The translations under genes and the position numbers were made by a program. Under the pieces are notes generated by a model. The model saw only the letters and a list, made by a program, of their open reading frames with translations, was not told where the DNA came from and ran no database searches. From NCBI GenBank assembly GCA_021186555.1, contig JAJKFL010000011.1, forward strand, positions 32,475,611 to 32,539,610: a stretch of DNA of 64,000 bases, given 5' to 3'. This DNA is from Reticulitermes speratus (Eukaryota; Arthropoda; Insecta; Blattodea; Rhinotermitidae). The number at the start of each line of letters is the position of its first letter. The stretch's first letter is position 1. Shown piece after piece: positions 25,601 to 34,975 of this stretch.

Positions 25601-28600
25601 ATGAAGTCAGGAGGAAAAGAAGAAATCTGTTGTATCAGTACCAATACACACATGACTTAGCAACACACCAGATTATCAATTGCTTGTATTACATTACTGC
25701 ATCACACAACTGGTGAAGACGAATAGCTGTGATGACAATTCCCCATGTTCGCATTTTACAAACAAATGACCATATTTGAAAAATGAATTGTCATACAAAA
25801 TTAAAGGAACATGCAACAAATTATGCCAACACTTAATGGTCCACTAAAAATACAAACTTATGTGATTAACTCACCTTAGATGCTTGTCTTTTACTCCTTC
25901 TATTCAGGACAGGACTGATCACTTCTAAACTTTGATTAACACTGCGTGCACGAGTACTGCGAGTAATCCTGGTATCAATCGAGGTGCTGGGGCTGACCAC
26001 ATTTTGCGAAGGACATGCAATATCAAGCTCACCTGGGTGGGAGGGAAAATGCACACATACAACCAAAGCACCTTACTTAGCACCAATGTTCATTAAACAA
26101 ATTTTGTCTTCATGAATCAATTTCCTTGCACTCAATCTTCTGTGCCCTTATTATATTTTACTGGCCTCAACTGGGCAACAGACTCCTTCACAAAAGCTCT
26201 AAATATGTACACTTTCACCATGCTGGGCAAGTGTTGCATTTTTTCAGCAGTAACACAATTATCATCACATTAAAATATGGCTATCAACCCCACAGTACCA
26301 GCAACTTTCATATCCCCATTCTTGGAGGATCGAGGTTAAACATACACAGGAAACCTCTATCCATCATTCCCATGTCATCTTACCGCAAGTACTGTTCACT
26401 TCTTCTGGTCCAAAAAAATCACCCGTATAAGCATTATACAACTACACTGGATGAATCATTCCTCAAAGTGCCATTTTCCTGTGTCAGTCACTCAAAATTC
26501 TTGGTCCTGACCCACAATATTCCCAGAATGATTATCTCTGAGAAAAATGTAACGAAGGTAACGTGATGTTTTTTTGGAATTCACGGTAGCAGTAACTTAC
26601 CTATATCAGCCAATTGTGAATAACAGTTGAGCAGTGGGGTGATGGAAGAGGTAGCAAAGCTGTGAACTACTGTCTACAGTTGTTAGTACAGATAGTACTG
26701 TTTTACATCATTCAGTTTGCTTCCCCTAGAATTCATCAATTAAAAGATGTGTGATTTAGTGTTATTATTCCTGCTCTTTGTTATTTGTGCAGATCATGGT
26801 TGGAAAATCATTGAAACCACATTGTTTTAAAATGTGAAATACTATACAAACAAGTGTTTTAAGGGTATTGGATACCTCAACTGATGTGTAAGGTAGAAAC
26901 ATCTCGCTATTTGTGCTGTTTAAGAAACTGTTAAATCATATTTTTACATGCGCATGATTCACAGGTGCGACAACAGAGTATTCTGAACTTGGAATTGGCA
27001 CTGTTCTGTCTGAAACATGAGGTTACAAACTACAGTTGTCAGTTACAGATTTCCTTAGAAAAAAGTAATTTGTATGCAGGTATTAATGTAACTTTTATTT
27101 GTTTATTATTTCTGTAGGCCTAAGTGAAAATGAAATTATTTGTTTTCTCGTGTTCCTGACACATTTTATGCTTTTCCCACAACTGCAATTTTCCCGCATT
27201 TATCATTCACTCTCTGTGGTCCCTTCAGAAACAATGGCTTGAGGTTTCAGTGTACTACAATGCAGCATCTACCAGGCCACATATCACGGCTGTTTCTTCC
27301 TTCCTTTATGTATCTAGAGATGCCAGATCAACTGCATATGTTAGGGTAAAATGAGAAATGACAGGATGATTGTGAATGATGAAATTGACAGGATGTGATA
27401 AAAAGTCATCATGGAATAGTTTCAGGTCTTATATTGACACATGACCAGACAACAAAAACTATGGTAACTTTTGCTCCCACAGTCATGACCAAATATGAGA
27501 CCTCTCAAAGAAGCAGTAGGACCACAACCACTACACAACTTCCAAAAGGTTCCTTATCATTACAAAAGTAAGCAAGACAAAAAAAAAAAAAAAATATGCT
27601 GAAGCACTACAATATAAAGATGCACAAAAAGGCATGGAGCAGAAGTTTACACAATAGAGGTGAACAGTCAACTTTTTCTTTGGCTTCTTTATGCATGCAG
27701 AAAGAACCCTGAGCTCCTACTGAATAAAAAGCTGGTGGACCCCACAGAAAATCTGGCTGTGATGGTCATAAAAACATGTCGGAAATTGTATGCACAGCAC
27801 AAAAATACCGACATGTTCACTCCGTTATTCTTGTATGATTTTAATTGAAGGTTAACTTTCTCGACACACTTTTGAAACATACTCAAATATCAAATGTCAT
27901 GGAAATCCATCCAGTGGGAACCAAACTGTTCCATGCGGACGGACAGACATTATGAAGCTCTTTTTGCAAATTCTGTGAACGCGTCTAAAAATGCAGGGCA
28001 ACCCATTATAATTGCAAGAACTGAAAGACAACCTTTGAATACAAACTGTTAATATTTCAAGACAAAAACTTTGTCACATATCAAGAAATGTCTTCAGATG
28101 TTACAAGGCCCGCTTAGAAGCTACAGGTCAGCACTTCGTAACTCTATGGAATAAGGTATGTTAAACTGGACAGACTCTAAAATTCCTGGAAGATGTGGGT
28201 TTTGTATGTCATAAAGCTCCCACAACAGCCGCCATGCTCCAAGGAAAGACCAAAGATACACGCTGCATTTTATACTTCTGACATACTGTGTTCAGGAATG
28301 GTTTCCACCGGACACTTCTTCCGCAGTTTCCTCTTGGCAGTTGGAGTCTTCGGTAGTAGAACACTCGATTGTGATGTATGTTTATCAATCTCTCCACAGA
28401 TGTCTGAAAGCCACTGCATAGTCTCCTGAAAAGTAAACACTCCACATGGTAAAACTCAAGCAGTATAGTTGCTCTCATCACCAACATTCTGACTTTCTAA
28501 ATATTCACTCAACTGCAACATTCAGCAAACTCGATACTGAAAGAAGGCTGGAAGTAAACTACTGTAAGTGAGCAATTATAAAATTCATTAGAATTTGATA

Positions 28601-29953
28601 TAAATTTCACGGTATGACAAAACGTGTCATCAAACATTTATCTCTACAAGTCTATTTCTGAGGGTATTACTTGACAAAATTAAAGTTGCTGACAAAACTT
28701 TACCAGACTGAACGCCACACACACACACACACAAACAAACAAGTCCAACTTTCTTCAGCCCCAGTAGTGTTGCACAGGGTTCAATTTGAATTTTTCAAAA
28801 TGTCAGTGCCATGAATATATGACTTTTTCCAAAACAGTACAATTACACTAAGACTTTGGAAGAAAATCCCATGCGCAGTGGACAAAATGATGCTGCAGGA
28901 GCTGCTGTATTCCCCTCCAGGTGCCCCTGGGCTAAGTCAAGCACCACTAGATAGTTATCTCCCCAAAAGCAGTTTCGCAAAAATGGATACTGAAGTAAAC
29001 TAAAGGAGAAAGCACAATGGCTCGAGGGAGAAGTAAAGGATATCAACCCATGGGAATTCTTTCTGTGGTCTCAGTACAATAATTATTAGTAGCTCAATAA
29101 TTTTGAATGCCATATTTTGGTCTACTGATCTGTGCTTTGTATACCAAGATATGTTCTGTTTCTCTAAAGGTTTGTGACAATGGTTAATTCATTATACATT
29201 TCTTTACTCAGACACTACTTTTTCTGAGGTATGCCTAATACACACTTTCAGGAGCAGACTCTACTTCTGTCTCCACATTCTATTCTCTCACAGTTACAAG
29301 TTTCAAGCAATGTGAATTGTGGAAACAAAATAATGACAATATTTATGCAACAGAAGGAATATTCATCAGTGAAAACTGTAGCATAAAATATATAACCTCA
29401 TATTTGTGTTCCTGTTTTTTCAATCTCATGTAATGAAAGCCACAATCCACCTAGACTGCCAACATAACAGCGAATGTAAGAATGGTTACCAACCGAGACT
29501 GAGTTTGTCACTCATATAAAAACTGAAAGCCAAACCTTGCTAAGTCACATATATTTTTTCTGTACCTTCACCATATGGTAGCCATAGCTTAAGTTTCTCT
29601 GGCTAAACAGAAACCTCCTAACCTAGCCTTTACATTGCCAAATCTGACCTTACTTTGTAACTAAAATAAAACATCAAAACCTAACCTCACATGTTGACAA
29701 CTACATTTTCAGTTTCCGTATCTGCGTGTGCTTCCAACCCTGATGCAAAAAGGTATGAATTCTAAAAAGTAAGAGAAGAAAGGAAGGCACAAACAAAGGT
29801 ACCTATTACCATTACATCAGTATATTCAGTCATAAACGCTACTCTAAAAAATCCAGTAACACTTACCTCAAATGCACTTCTCATTTCATCCAACCCTGCC
29901 TGGCATTTCGGCTGGATATTGTCAAATACTTCTTTAAACGTATTTGTAGCCAT
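10457..29953 (-). CDS. INCENP: inner centromere protein (INCENP), 13 coding exons
   Basis: Scaffold of the chromosomal passenger complex. In the family the N-terminus binds survivin/borealin and targets the inner centromere, a central charged helix spans the protein, and the C-terminal IN-box binds and activates Aurora B kinase. Coding exons in transcript order are 29867-29953, 28287-28425, 25875-26032, 23092-24087, 22080-22296, 18950-19069, 17402-17569, 16642-16829, 16153-16396, 15338-15444, 13583-13652, 12653-12854 and 10457-10643 (TAG). All junctions have AG/GT sites and matching phases. The start MATNTFKEVFDNIQ follows a 5' UTR acceptor at 29969-29970. Diagnostic motifs are a basic TPTAKRKLRKK block, the coiled coil, NYGIDSSGESSEDEERPKRP with PIPQWAR, and KRTSSAVWRTPP. 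Allowing three single-base deletions (two in exon 4, one in the last exon), the total is 2,886 nt (961 residues), close to vertebrate INCENP length. Confidence 0.93.
11051..11067. repeat. poly-C run (17)
   Basis: Uninterrupted run of 17 C on the plus strand in the region downstream of the INCENP IN-box exon. It is one of seven C/G homopolymers of 11 or more in the window. Confidence 0.9.
11598..11634 (+). other. degenerate hammerhead-like motif
   Basis: CCTGAAGATGGCA is followed by TGCCAAAACAT. The two flanking TGGCA/TGCCA blocks can pair as stem II, and the core is CTGAAGA/CAAAAC instead of CTGATGA/GAAAC. Probably a mobile-element relic in the last INCENP intron. Confidence 0.35.
11722..12170 (+). 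repeat. dispersed repeat R1, copy 1
   Basis: About 450 bp shared with 47690-48140 (TATGAGTGTGT..., CCATAAATGGCA, then CATGAAAATCCATCCAGTGG and GTTCCATGCGGACGGACAG). The 3' part also recurs at 27835-27985. The 'ATGCGGACGGACAGACA' end resembles 3' ends of arthropod LINEs, so this is probably the 3' region of a non-LTR element. Confidence 0.7.
12279..12436. repeat. foldback element with hammerhead-like centre
   Basis: Arms at 12279-12312 and 12407-12436 are reverse complements (AATTGAAATTAAAACCAGC against TTGGTTTTAATTTCAATT). Between them lies CCTGAAGATGGTCAGG followed by CCTGACTGAAACATG (12319-12351), a hammerhead-like core with a pairable stem II. It lies in the last INCENP intron. Confidence 0.65.
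12653..12854 (-). CDS. INCENP: INCENP exon with IN-box start
   Basis: 202 nt, entering in phase 0 and leaving in phase 1 through a GTAAGT donor. It encodes a proline/serine linker (NMPPPSSSSGGHNPPKK), then the N-terminal half of the IN-box: DNYGID, the acidic SSGESSEDEE and RPKRPIPQWAR. The tryptophan after the Pro-Ile-Pro is characteristic of Aurora B-binding INCENP. Confidence 0.92.
13680..13920. repeat. GT-rich minisatellite and AAT microsatellite
   Basis: Irregular repeats of TGTGTGTACGGTG/TTTTTGTAATGTG type at 13680-13830, followed by (AAT)n at about 13898-13915. Low-complexity DNA inside an INCENP intron. Confidence 0.7.
13995..14031 (-). other. hammerhead-like motif, degenerate
   Basis: On the minus strand: CCTGAAGATGGCC, then GGCCAAAACATG. 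GGCC/GGCC can form stem II, while both conserved core blocks carry substitutions. Confidence 0.4.
14691..14936 (-). mobile_element. tRNA-derived SINE, subfamily A
   Basis: Read on the minus strand, the head contains GCTAGCATAGTTGGTACAG (A-box-like) and GGGGTTTGAATTCC (B-box-like). The body (ACTTCCATCCACTGCCCAGG reversed) and the 'tagagctatacctctact'-type 3' block match the elements at 45688-45978 and 48559-48848. It lies in an INCENP intron. Confidence 0.7.
14955..14990 (-). other. hammerhead-ribozyme-like core
   Basis: Minus strand ACCTGATGATGGCCAAAG, then GGTCTGAAACATGT. It has an intact CTGATGA, a short partly paired stem II, and GAAAC followed by ATG. It sits just outside the head of the adjacent SINE. 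Confidence 0.5.
16153..16396 (-). CDS. INCENP: INCENP coiled-coil exon
   Basis: 244 nt (one base plus 81 codons). Almost entirely K, E, Q, R, A and M (for example REEKMLKVLKTREAIEKQKQ and ARLAKLKEQ), with no proline. It is a long charged single helix/coiled coil, as in the central INCENP domain that binds microtubules. It continues seamlessly from exon 16642-16829 and into exon 15338-15444. Confidence 0.9.
16642..16829 (-). CDS. INCENP: INCENP exon leading into coiled coil
   Basis: 188 nt, entering phase 0, leaving phase 2. It starts TKKQVGNIVVGVDSFITKQT and passes into charged helix (KRRIEKEEEARKKREQKVKE). The split arginine codon (AG+G) joins exactly to the next exon. Confidence 0.9.
17823..18004. 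repeat. G-rich low-complexity block, possible MITE
   Basis: TTAA at 17823-17826 followed by CCCTTCGGTGCTGG, and TTAA at 18001-18004. A run of 19 G lies inside at 17877-17895. The ends recall the element at 49866-50029, but the terminal repeats do not match well, so this is only a possible piggyBac-type relic. Confidence 0.3.
18528..18621. mobile_element. truncated pogo/Tigger-like MITE
   Basis: Starts CAGTAGAACCCTGTTAAGAA after a TA. The 94 bp nearly equal the reverse complement of the right half of the element at 19343-19517, with a handful of differences. The other end is lost. Confidence 0.7.
18640..18835 (+). mobile_element. SINE fragment
   Basis: GGATTTGAATCCACTTC (B-box-like) lies near 18700, and CTCCATCTAGTGCCACGATT near 18798 matches the conserved body of subfamily A (CATCTAGCGCCGAGGTTAA). 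Degenerate and incomplete. Confidence 0.4.
18950..19069 (-). CDS. INCENP: INCENP basic-region exon
   Basis: 120 nt, phase 0 in and out: TWRAARKSLARAKKISLAKE followed by SRELDKTDEQEMSKE. A basic segment typical of the poorly conserved middle of INCENP. Bounded by an ATAG acceptor and a GTACAT donor. Confidence 0.8.
19343..19517. mobile_element. pogo/Tigger-like MITE
   Basis: 175 bp element flanked by TA at both ends, with perfect 11 bp terminal inverted repeats (CAGTAGAACCC). Internally it is a near palindrome of TAAGAAGTC/GACTTCTTA motifs. The CAGTAGAACC terminus is typical of the pogo/Tigger branch of Tc1-mariner. It has no coding capacity and lies in an INCENP intron. Confidence 0.8.
19948..20469. 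mobile_element. non-autonomous hAT element
   Basis: 522 bp with perfect 14 bp terminal inverted repeats (CAGTGGTATTCAAC) and an 8 bp target duplication (ATCTAAAC at 19940-19947, ATCTACAC at 20470-20477, one mismatch). The subterminal GGGGGTAC blocks are inverted too. It includes a (CT)n tract near 20126. No transposase frame. Confidence 0.85.
21829..22000. mobile_element. TA-flanked MITE (pogo-like)
   Basis: 172 bp flanked by TA. The ends CACTAAACGCCGATTTAATG and (reverse) CAGTAAAACGCCTATTTAATG are imperfect inverted repeats, and the interior repeats TTTAGTGAAAT/CATTTAATGAAAAT motifs. Located just 3' of INCENP exon 22080-22296. Confidence 0.7.
22080..22296 (-). CDS. INCENP: INCENP exon
   Basis: 217 nt, entered in phase 2, left in phase 0 at a GTAAGT donor. 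Residues include PFACEPVQEWKTAFEKL and TRTKTRAMSKVAAAVAAATS, a basic then alanine-rich low-complexity stretch in the middle of the protein. Confidence 0.82.
23092..24087 (-). CDS. INCENP: INCENP large acidic middle exon, two frame breaks
   Basis: A 996 nt exon from AADAKIKDQLNMTLNAKMRQ to STHLLR. It is polar, serine/glutamate-rich and disordered in character. Reading is open in three successive frames, changing once within 23820-23851 and once within 23715-23740. Each change is a one-base loss, and 996+2 gives exactly the phase needed by both neighbouring exons. I see no intron signals that explain the changes. They are most simply sequencing deletions, otherwise mutations that would kill the gene. 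Confidence 0.82.
24329..24356 (-). other. hammerhead-ribozyme-like core (left arm)
   Basis: Minus strand ACCTGATGATCAAATGATCG, then AAACATGT. Intact CTGATGA and GAAAC, but the interval is three bases shorter than in the right-arm copy, leaving a weak stem II. Confidence 0.5.
24620..24649 (+). other. hammerhead-ribozyme-like core (right arm)
   Basis: CCTGATGATGATCGAATGAT followed by CGAAACATGT. CTGATGA is followed by a four-pair stem II (GATC/GATC) with a GAAT loop, then GAAAC. This is the arrangement of a minimal hammerhead. Stem I and stem III partners were not proven. Confidence 0.55.
24720..25874. other. INCENP intron, nothing recognised
   Basis: AT-rich intron sequence between exons 25875-26032 and 23092-24087. 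No repeat or exon I can support. Confidence 0.5.
25875..26032 (-). CDS. INCENP: INCENP exon
   Basis: 158 nt, entered in phase 1, leaving in phase 0 at a GTGAGT donor. Encodes a Ser/Thr/Arg-rich stretch (TRITRSTRARSVNQSLEV, then NRRSKRQASK), matching the basic, phosphosite-rich region after the INCENP N-terminal domain. Confidence 0.82.
26033..28286. other. INCENP intron with one R1 repeat
   Basis: A 2.25 kb intron. Besides the R1 fragment at 27835-27985 and a poly-A run near 27580-27594, I see nothing recognisable. Confidence 0.5.
27835..27985 (+). repeat. dispersed repeat R1, truncated copy 2
   Basis: Matches the 3' portion of R1 at 12020-12165: ATTTTAATTGAAGGTTAACT, CATGGAAATCCATCCAGTGG, CCATGCGGACGGACAGACAT. 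The 5' part is absent, as expected for a 5'-truncated retroelement. Confidence 0.7.
28287..28425 (-). CDS. INCENP: INCENP second coding exon
   Basis: 139 nt, phase 0 in, phase 1 out (GTATGT donor). Encodes ETMQWLSDICGEIDKH and the basic LLPKTPTAKRKLRKKCP. In INCENP the N-terminal helix that binds survivin/borealin is followed by a basic TP-containing motif. Confidence 0.88.
29867..29953 (-). CDS. INCENP: INCENP first coding exon
   Basis: 29 codons from ATG at 29953-29951 (MATNTFKEVFDNIQPKCQAG) to a GTAAGT donor. The ATG is the first one downstream of an excellent acceptor (TTTTTTGTTACAG), so the 5' UTR is probably spliced. The next exon joins in phase 0. Confidence 0.87.
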
Positions 29954-29969
29954 TTCAACTACTTTTTGC

Positions 29970-31129
29970 TGTAACAAAAAACCAAATCTCAAACTTTAAA
30001 AATGTAATACAAAAAACAATACTGTTAAATGTATGTACACAAAAGCAACAGGCATTACACAAGTGACATTTCTTACATTATTTAGTATTTAGGACATTGT
30101 ACTTTTATTTCTCAAACTGTGTCAGAGGGAAATATACTAATTCCGAACTCTGTTGATAGATTAGATGCAATCCATGGATCCTGGTCCCTCGGAATTTGGA
30201 ATTAAGTCACTGTAACATCATCTTGAATATCACAGCAGAACAAGCACAAGCTATGATATATCCAATTTTACATAAACAAGAGATTCCTTAGAATTATTTA
30301 ATAATACATGTCACATTATTTTAATTAACAAACTGCCATTAATTATTTTTCTAAGCTTCTATGCATCAGCAGTTGAACACTGAGGTTCACAAATTTTTCT
30401 AAAATCTTGTAGCAACCTCAAAATTCTAAATGCCTGTAGGGTGTCATAAAGCACGTTCCATTCTGAGGACCCACAAATATTAGGTACCACCATAAAAAAT
30501 GTAGTTGCCCAGGTGACCTAGTGCTTGTTGATTTGTGCACCAATGCTTGAAGGTATGAAAACAAATTCTTTAGGTCTGTCATACGTACATTAGAAAACAG
30601 CAAGGAGGTCAGTGAAAGTGTCTTCTGCCTATAGATAGACAATGGATATTACTGGGAGCTTGTCATGCAATTTAATTTCCATACAATACACACAGTTTTT
30701 GAAAAACTTAAGACTAATAACTGGCCTGTGGAGACCATACCTATGCAGTGTTCACTTCGTAAATCTATGAATGTAACGGAAAAGTCTAGAAGTTATCTAT
30801 TAAAAGTATCATTAAACAAATATAATACACTCAAAGGTGACATGACTGAAAAGTATCCTCATAAGTTGCACATGAGCAAAAAATAAGATATCTCATTGCA
30901 AAGCACGAGGAACTTAATCTTCGTATTTTCTGTTCTATTAAGATTTTTTCAAATTTAACTGAATGTCAATTTGAAGACCAAAAAAGATGGCACTTTTAGC
31001 TTCGAATAGACTTACCACTGAAAAATATATTCATAAGTTCTGGGATTGTTACTAATTACAAATATTACAAAATTTGTTTCTTCGTTTACAGTAAGTTTAT
31101 TGGCTATAAACCTCTTGCTCGTAAGATTA
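29970..31129. other. probable INCENP 5' UTR intron
   Basis: No supportable coding exon. It lies between the 5' UTR acceptor of INCENP and a LINE remnant. Confidence 0.4.
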
Positions 31130-32062
31130 AAGTCACTGTCCGATAACTTCACAACACCGTTCTAATCGGGTACAGAGATTACTGTACTAGCATCAGCAAG
31201 GAAAAAGGTTTACAGTATAATATGTGGAAGATCAACATACAAAAAAAAAAAAAAAGTTAACTATTACTCCTAACATGCCTTGCCAGACTCCATGTTATAG
31301 TTTATTGCAATCTGAATATGTGCTAACAAGTGTGTCAAAACTTCATCACAAATGTCTCCTTCTGGGAATATCCTACGACAATAAAAAAACCTTAGCATGG
31401 TCAAAGAACATTCCAACAACATAAATGTTGCCAGTTATGACCTTCAGTATTCAATGCATAAGTTCATTATTATTTGTGGTGGAAAATTTTGACAAATTTC
31501 AAAGAAATACAGATGTACACAGTTTAAACACAAGATGTAAACTTGATCTTCATATGCCACACGCTAACCTTACTAAATATGAAAAAGGAGTGTACTATAT
31601 GAGTATCAAGTTATTTAATCATCTGCCACCTAAAATTAAAAGTTTAAATTATGACATCAAAGTATTCAAACCTGCATTAAAAGATTACCCCTTATCTCAC
31701 TACTTCTATTCTGTGGACGATTTCTGCCTTTGCTGAATATTCTTATTGTTATGTAACATGTATGTTGAAATAAGTTGTACCTACAGGAAAAATTTTTCTG
31801 AGTTCTGATTTTCACATGAATTAAGCCTGTCTTTATATCTGTATTAAAAAAAACTCAGCTATATGTGTATCTGCACACCGAATAGGTGGTATGTTTGTTT
31901 TTGAGGCTCTATGTAATATTGTATGTGGGGGGGCTCTGGTCTGTGCTGAAAATTCTTAGGTTTATGTATATCTATATGTAAAACACTTCTGTTCTTGTAA
32001 TATGACATGTTCTACATCCTTTGGTTTTGCCCAGGGAAGGATCTATAGAATGTAAATAAACT
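31130..32062 (+). mobile_element. LINE 3' fragment (RT C-terminus plus 3' UTR)
   Basis: A short frame at 31425-31736 reads NTDVHSLNTRCKLDLHMPHA, then KGVYYMSIKLFNHLPPKIKS and LSHYFYSVDDF. These are the conserved C-terminal residues of a widespread arthropod non-LTR reverse transcriptase ('INTR...LH.P..NL...QKG.YY..IK.FN.LP'). Upstream, RKKVYSIICGRSTY at about 31201 is in another frame. It ends with GACATGTTCTACATCC and GGATCTATAGAATGTAAATA, the usual 3' terminus. Decayed. Confidence 0.85.
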
Positions 32063-32339
32063 CTAACTCTCTAGCTTCGTTATCTCACATATTTTATTTA
32101 CACACTCTCCAGTAACTAAACTGCCGTTAGTTTCATGCCACATTACAAGTTGGACATCACATTCTGAACAGGAGGCAATATACACCTTTAGTTTCACATT
32201 ATAGACCTCTGCCAGTCAAAACTGCCTAATTTCATCAGTAGACATACACTCCGCCCACAAATAATTACTTCTACAAAATTAAACTCACAACAAATGCATA
32301 TTTGTACAAACCTCACAGCCACGACCGTTAACTATTTTC

Positions 32340-32560
32340 AAATTGCTGTGACACAGGATTTCGAATCATTGCGTGGAGCGAATGCGCAGATCCATCGGTT
32401 CTCGGCCACGGATGAAAGCTCACAAAATTAAGGAGTACCGATGTGAATGTCATGAATCGTTAGAAAATAGCAAGATGGTGAGTGAAATATTGAATTAGGA
32501 ATAATAGACTTACATTGATACTTAACGTTCTTATTATGGCGTTCCGTTTCCTTGGATTCA
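32340..32560. promoter_or_regulatory. candidate 5' region of INCENP and/or a plus-strand transcript
   Basis: CpG-containing patch (GCGTGGAGCGAATGCGC, TCTCGGCCACGG). On the minus strand donor-like GTAAGT at 32508-32513 could end a 5' UTR exon of INCENP. On the plus strand, an open frame from ATG at 32382 runs 32 codons to ATG|GTGAGT (32477), the shape of a first coding exon. Neither can be confirmed from sequence alone. Confidence 0.3.
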
Positions 32561-34681
32561 GCCATATTCCTTGGTGTTTACATCTAATCAGTGCACATCA
32601 CAGAGCGCAAACATACATGATTCATTCCATGGATCCAAAATTTAGTCAACCTAGCGACTGGACGCAAAATCACGGAATAACGCGTCACGCATTTATCAGT
32701 TACACACAGAGTGTAATAAAGACCAGTGCATCCTCATCTGCTGGTCAGGGGTAGCGGGTGGGTACAAAGTGCCTTCTTTTATTCTTCCCCCCTCCTGCCC
32801 TTTAAGAAATTAAAATTGAATCATCCAACATTGTCCAAGGTAACAACAACAAAACAGTAATAATAAACAAAAAGGTAAATACCATCACATACCACCATTA
32901 TCTGCAAAAGAGAAAAATCAAATCTAAAATTACTGTTACATTTTCATAATTTTAAACGAAATTTCCCTCTTCTAATGACAAATAAAATTTTTCAATAACC
33001 ACATCCCAGAATTTGTGGGGTTTCTTTAACTGTGAAACTAACACCTTCCAAACTGACCGTAGTGAGAGTTGACTCCATCTGTCCTGGCTTTGAGTGGAGC
33101 AGACTGCAGTTAAGAGTTCTGTATTGTATTTACCAGCAACGTACATTTACTTGTCCCATTCATTGATGTGCGTTTCCCTGCTATCTATTGCATCATGATC
33201 AATGTTATACGAGTTTTGTTACTTATCCTATCGCGGTTGTAGGTATGATGCAATAGTTCGCATCGAAATGTGCCTGTCAGTAAACGACATAAATGTGTGT
33301 TGGAAAATACAATATAGCACGAAAGACTGCCATTCTACTTCTTCAGTGTTTGAGCAACGCACTGCTAAATGATTGAGTAGGTTGTCAGTGATTTCATAAA
33401 ATAGTATTCTGCACTTTCTCTTCACTGAAAATACTGTGAAAAATATTTTTATAAGAATGACTTTTAATAGTAGACATTGTTTAGAATAGGCTGACCATAA
33501 TTCCTTGAGACAAAAATGGGACGGGGGGGAGGGGGAATGTTCATAAAGAGTAGGTCATTTAAAAAAGTGCTCCCAAATTTGGCATTACTCTCAACTTAAA
33601 GACTTCAGGGAAAGCAGCAGGCTAAGGCAAGCCATTAGTTAAAAGCCCTTACACCTCAGACTTAGTCACGCACACTATTTTTTACATTTACCAAGTGTGC
33701 CAGAAATTACTTGCTATAGCAAACTTTGGAAAATCAAGACCAAGGCCAGATATTTTACCATTACAGTTTTATGCAATGAACAGTTGCAATACTGCAGAGA
33801 GATGTACTTTACACATTATTGTATGGAACTTGTATTTATATTTCAAATGCATTCTTTATAAAAAAAAAAAAAAACCATAGCACATTACAACCCTTTCAAG
33901 GTTAACATTCTTCTATATTATACATAAAACTTTGTTTCTACCACACAGAGTAAAATCTGCGACCATTTGTAAATGCTGTCTATGGCAGTAATTGGTATTA
34001 CAAGAATCACGCACACACTGTGCATGGCAAACTGCGTTTCATCACGCATTAAAAGGAAACCTACAGAGATGTTGCATCATTTCCTGCCAATTTGCAAGAA
34101 TGAATGAATGTATATCGTACAATTTTGGGAATCTCTGAATTATTATTTTTTCCTCAAACACATGACCTCTGGATTACTACACATACTACGTAGACAAAAT
34201 AGAACTTACTTTTCCATAATAATATGGCAGGTCTGTTTCATATCATCAACTTCTGGATTGCACAGCGTTGTTAATCTCGAGACCCACCGCTACGAGGACA
34301 GTAAATCTAAGTACCGCAATGCCTCACCACCCATGGATTTCAAGTACCTGCAGTTTTCATTTGCATCCAGTTTTGCATTTGGTTCCATACATACACAATT
34401 TTTAAGTCATATACATATATAAAAAAAAATCCAGTTTTCACTACTAAGATGTCGCATAGTGCTGGGGCCAGAACTGTACTGGCATCCAAGAGCACATCAC
34501 CCATTCCCAAATCAATACCGCAGTGCCCTTATAATCTGACACTTTTAATAGTGCCCGACTTATCATGGAACACGTTACTTCATATTTTTTGCGTTCAGTA
34601 GTCTGAGAGAAGTGTTAGGAGAGGCTACATTCGCTGAACTTCCAATTTCCCATGTACTTGTCAACCACAGTTTTTCTGGAA
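32561..34681. other. intergenic, nothing recognised
   Basis: AT-rich interval between INCENP 5' region and a SINE, including poly-A and G-rich patches (for example near 33520). No exon or element identified. Confidence 0.45.
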
Positions 34682-34975
34682 GGTAACCTCTGCAGAGCGC
34701 AGTCGGTATAAAGACTCAGTTCGGGCTGAACGGTCTGGGGATTGAATCCCAGTGGAGGCAATGTTTTCCTCACCCATTCAGACTTGCCCTGGGGCCCACC
34801 CAACCTCCTACACAATTGTTACCAGTCACTCCCAGGGGTATGCCACCAGGGCGTGGCATTAACCACCCACCCCCATCTTACACAGACGTTAAAGGAAGAG
34901 TAGAGCTATACCTCTACTCCCCCTCTATGCCTTCATGGCAGGTTACAGGGTGAACTCTACCTTTTTAACCTCTGC
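34682..34975 (+). mobile_element. tRNA-derived SINE, subfamily A
   Basis: A-box-like GCGCAGTCGGTATAAAGAC and B-box-like GGGGATTGAATCCCAG, then the conserved body (GGGGCCCACCCAACCTCCTA, CCACCCACCCCCATCT, AGTAGAGCTATACCTCTACT) and tail GGTGAACTCTACCTTTTT. Same family as 45688-45978. Confidence 0.85.
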
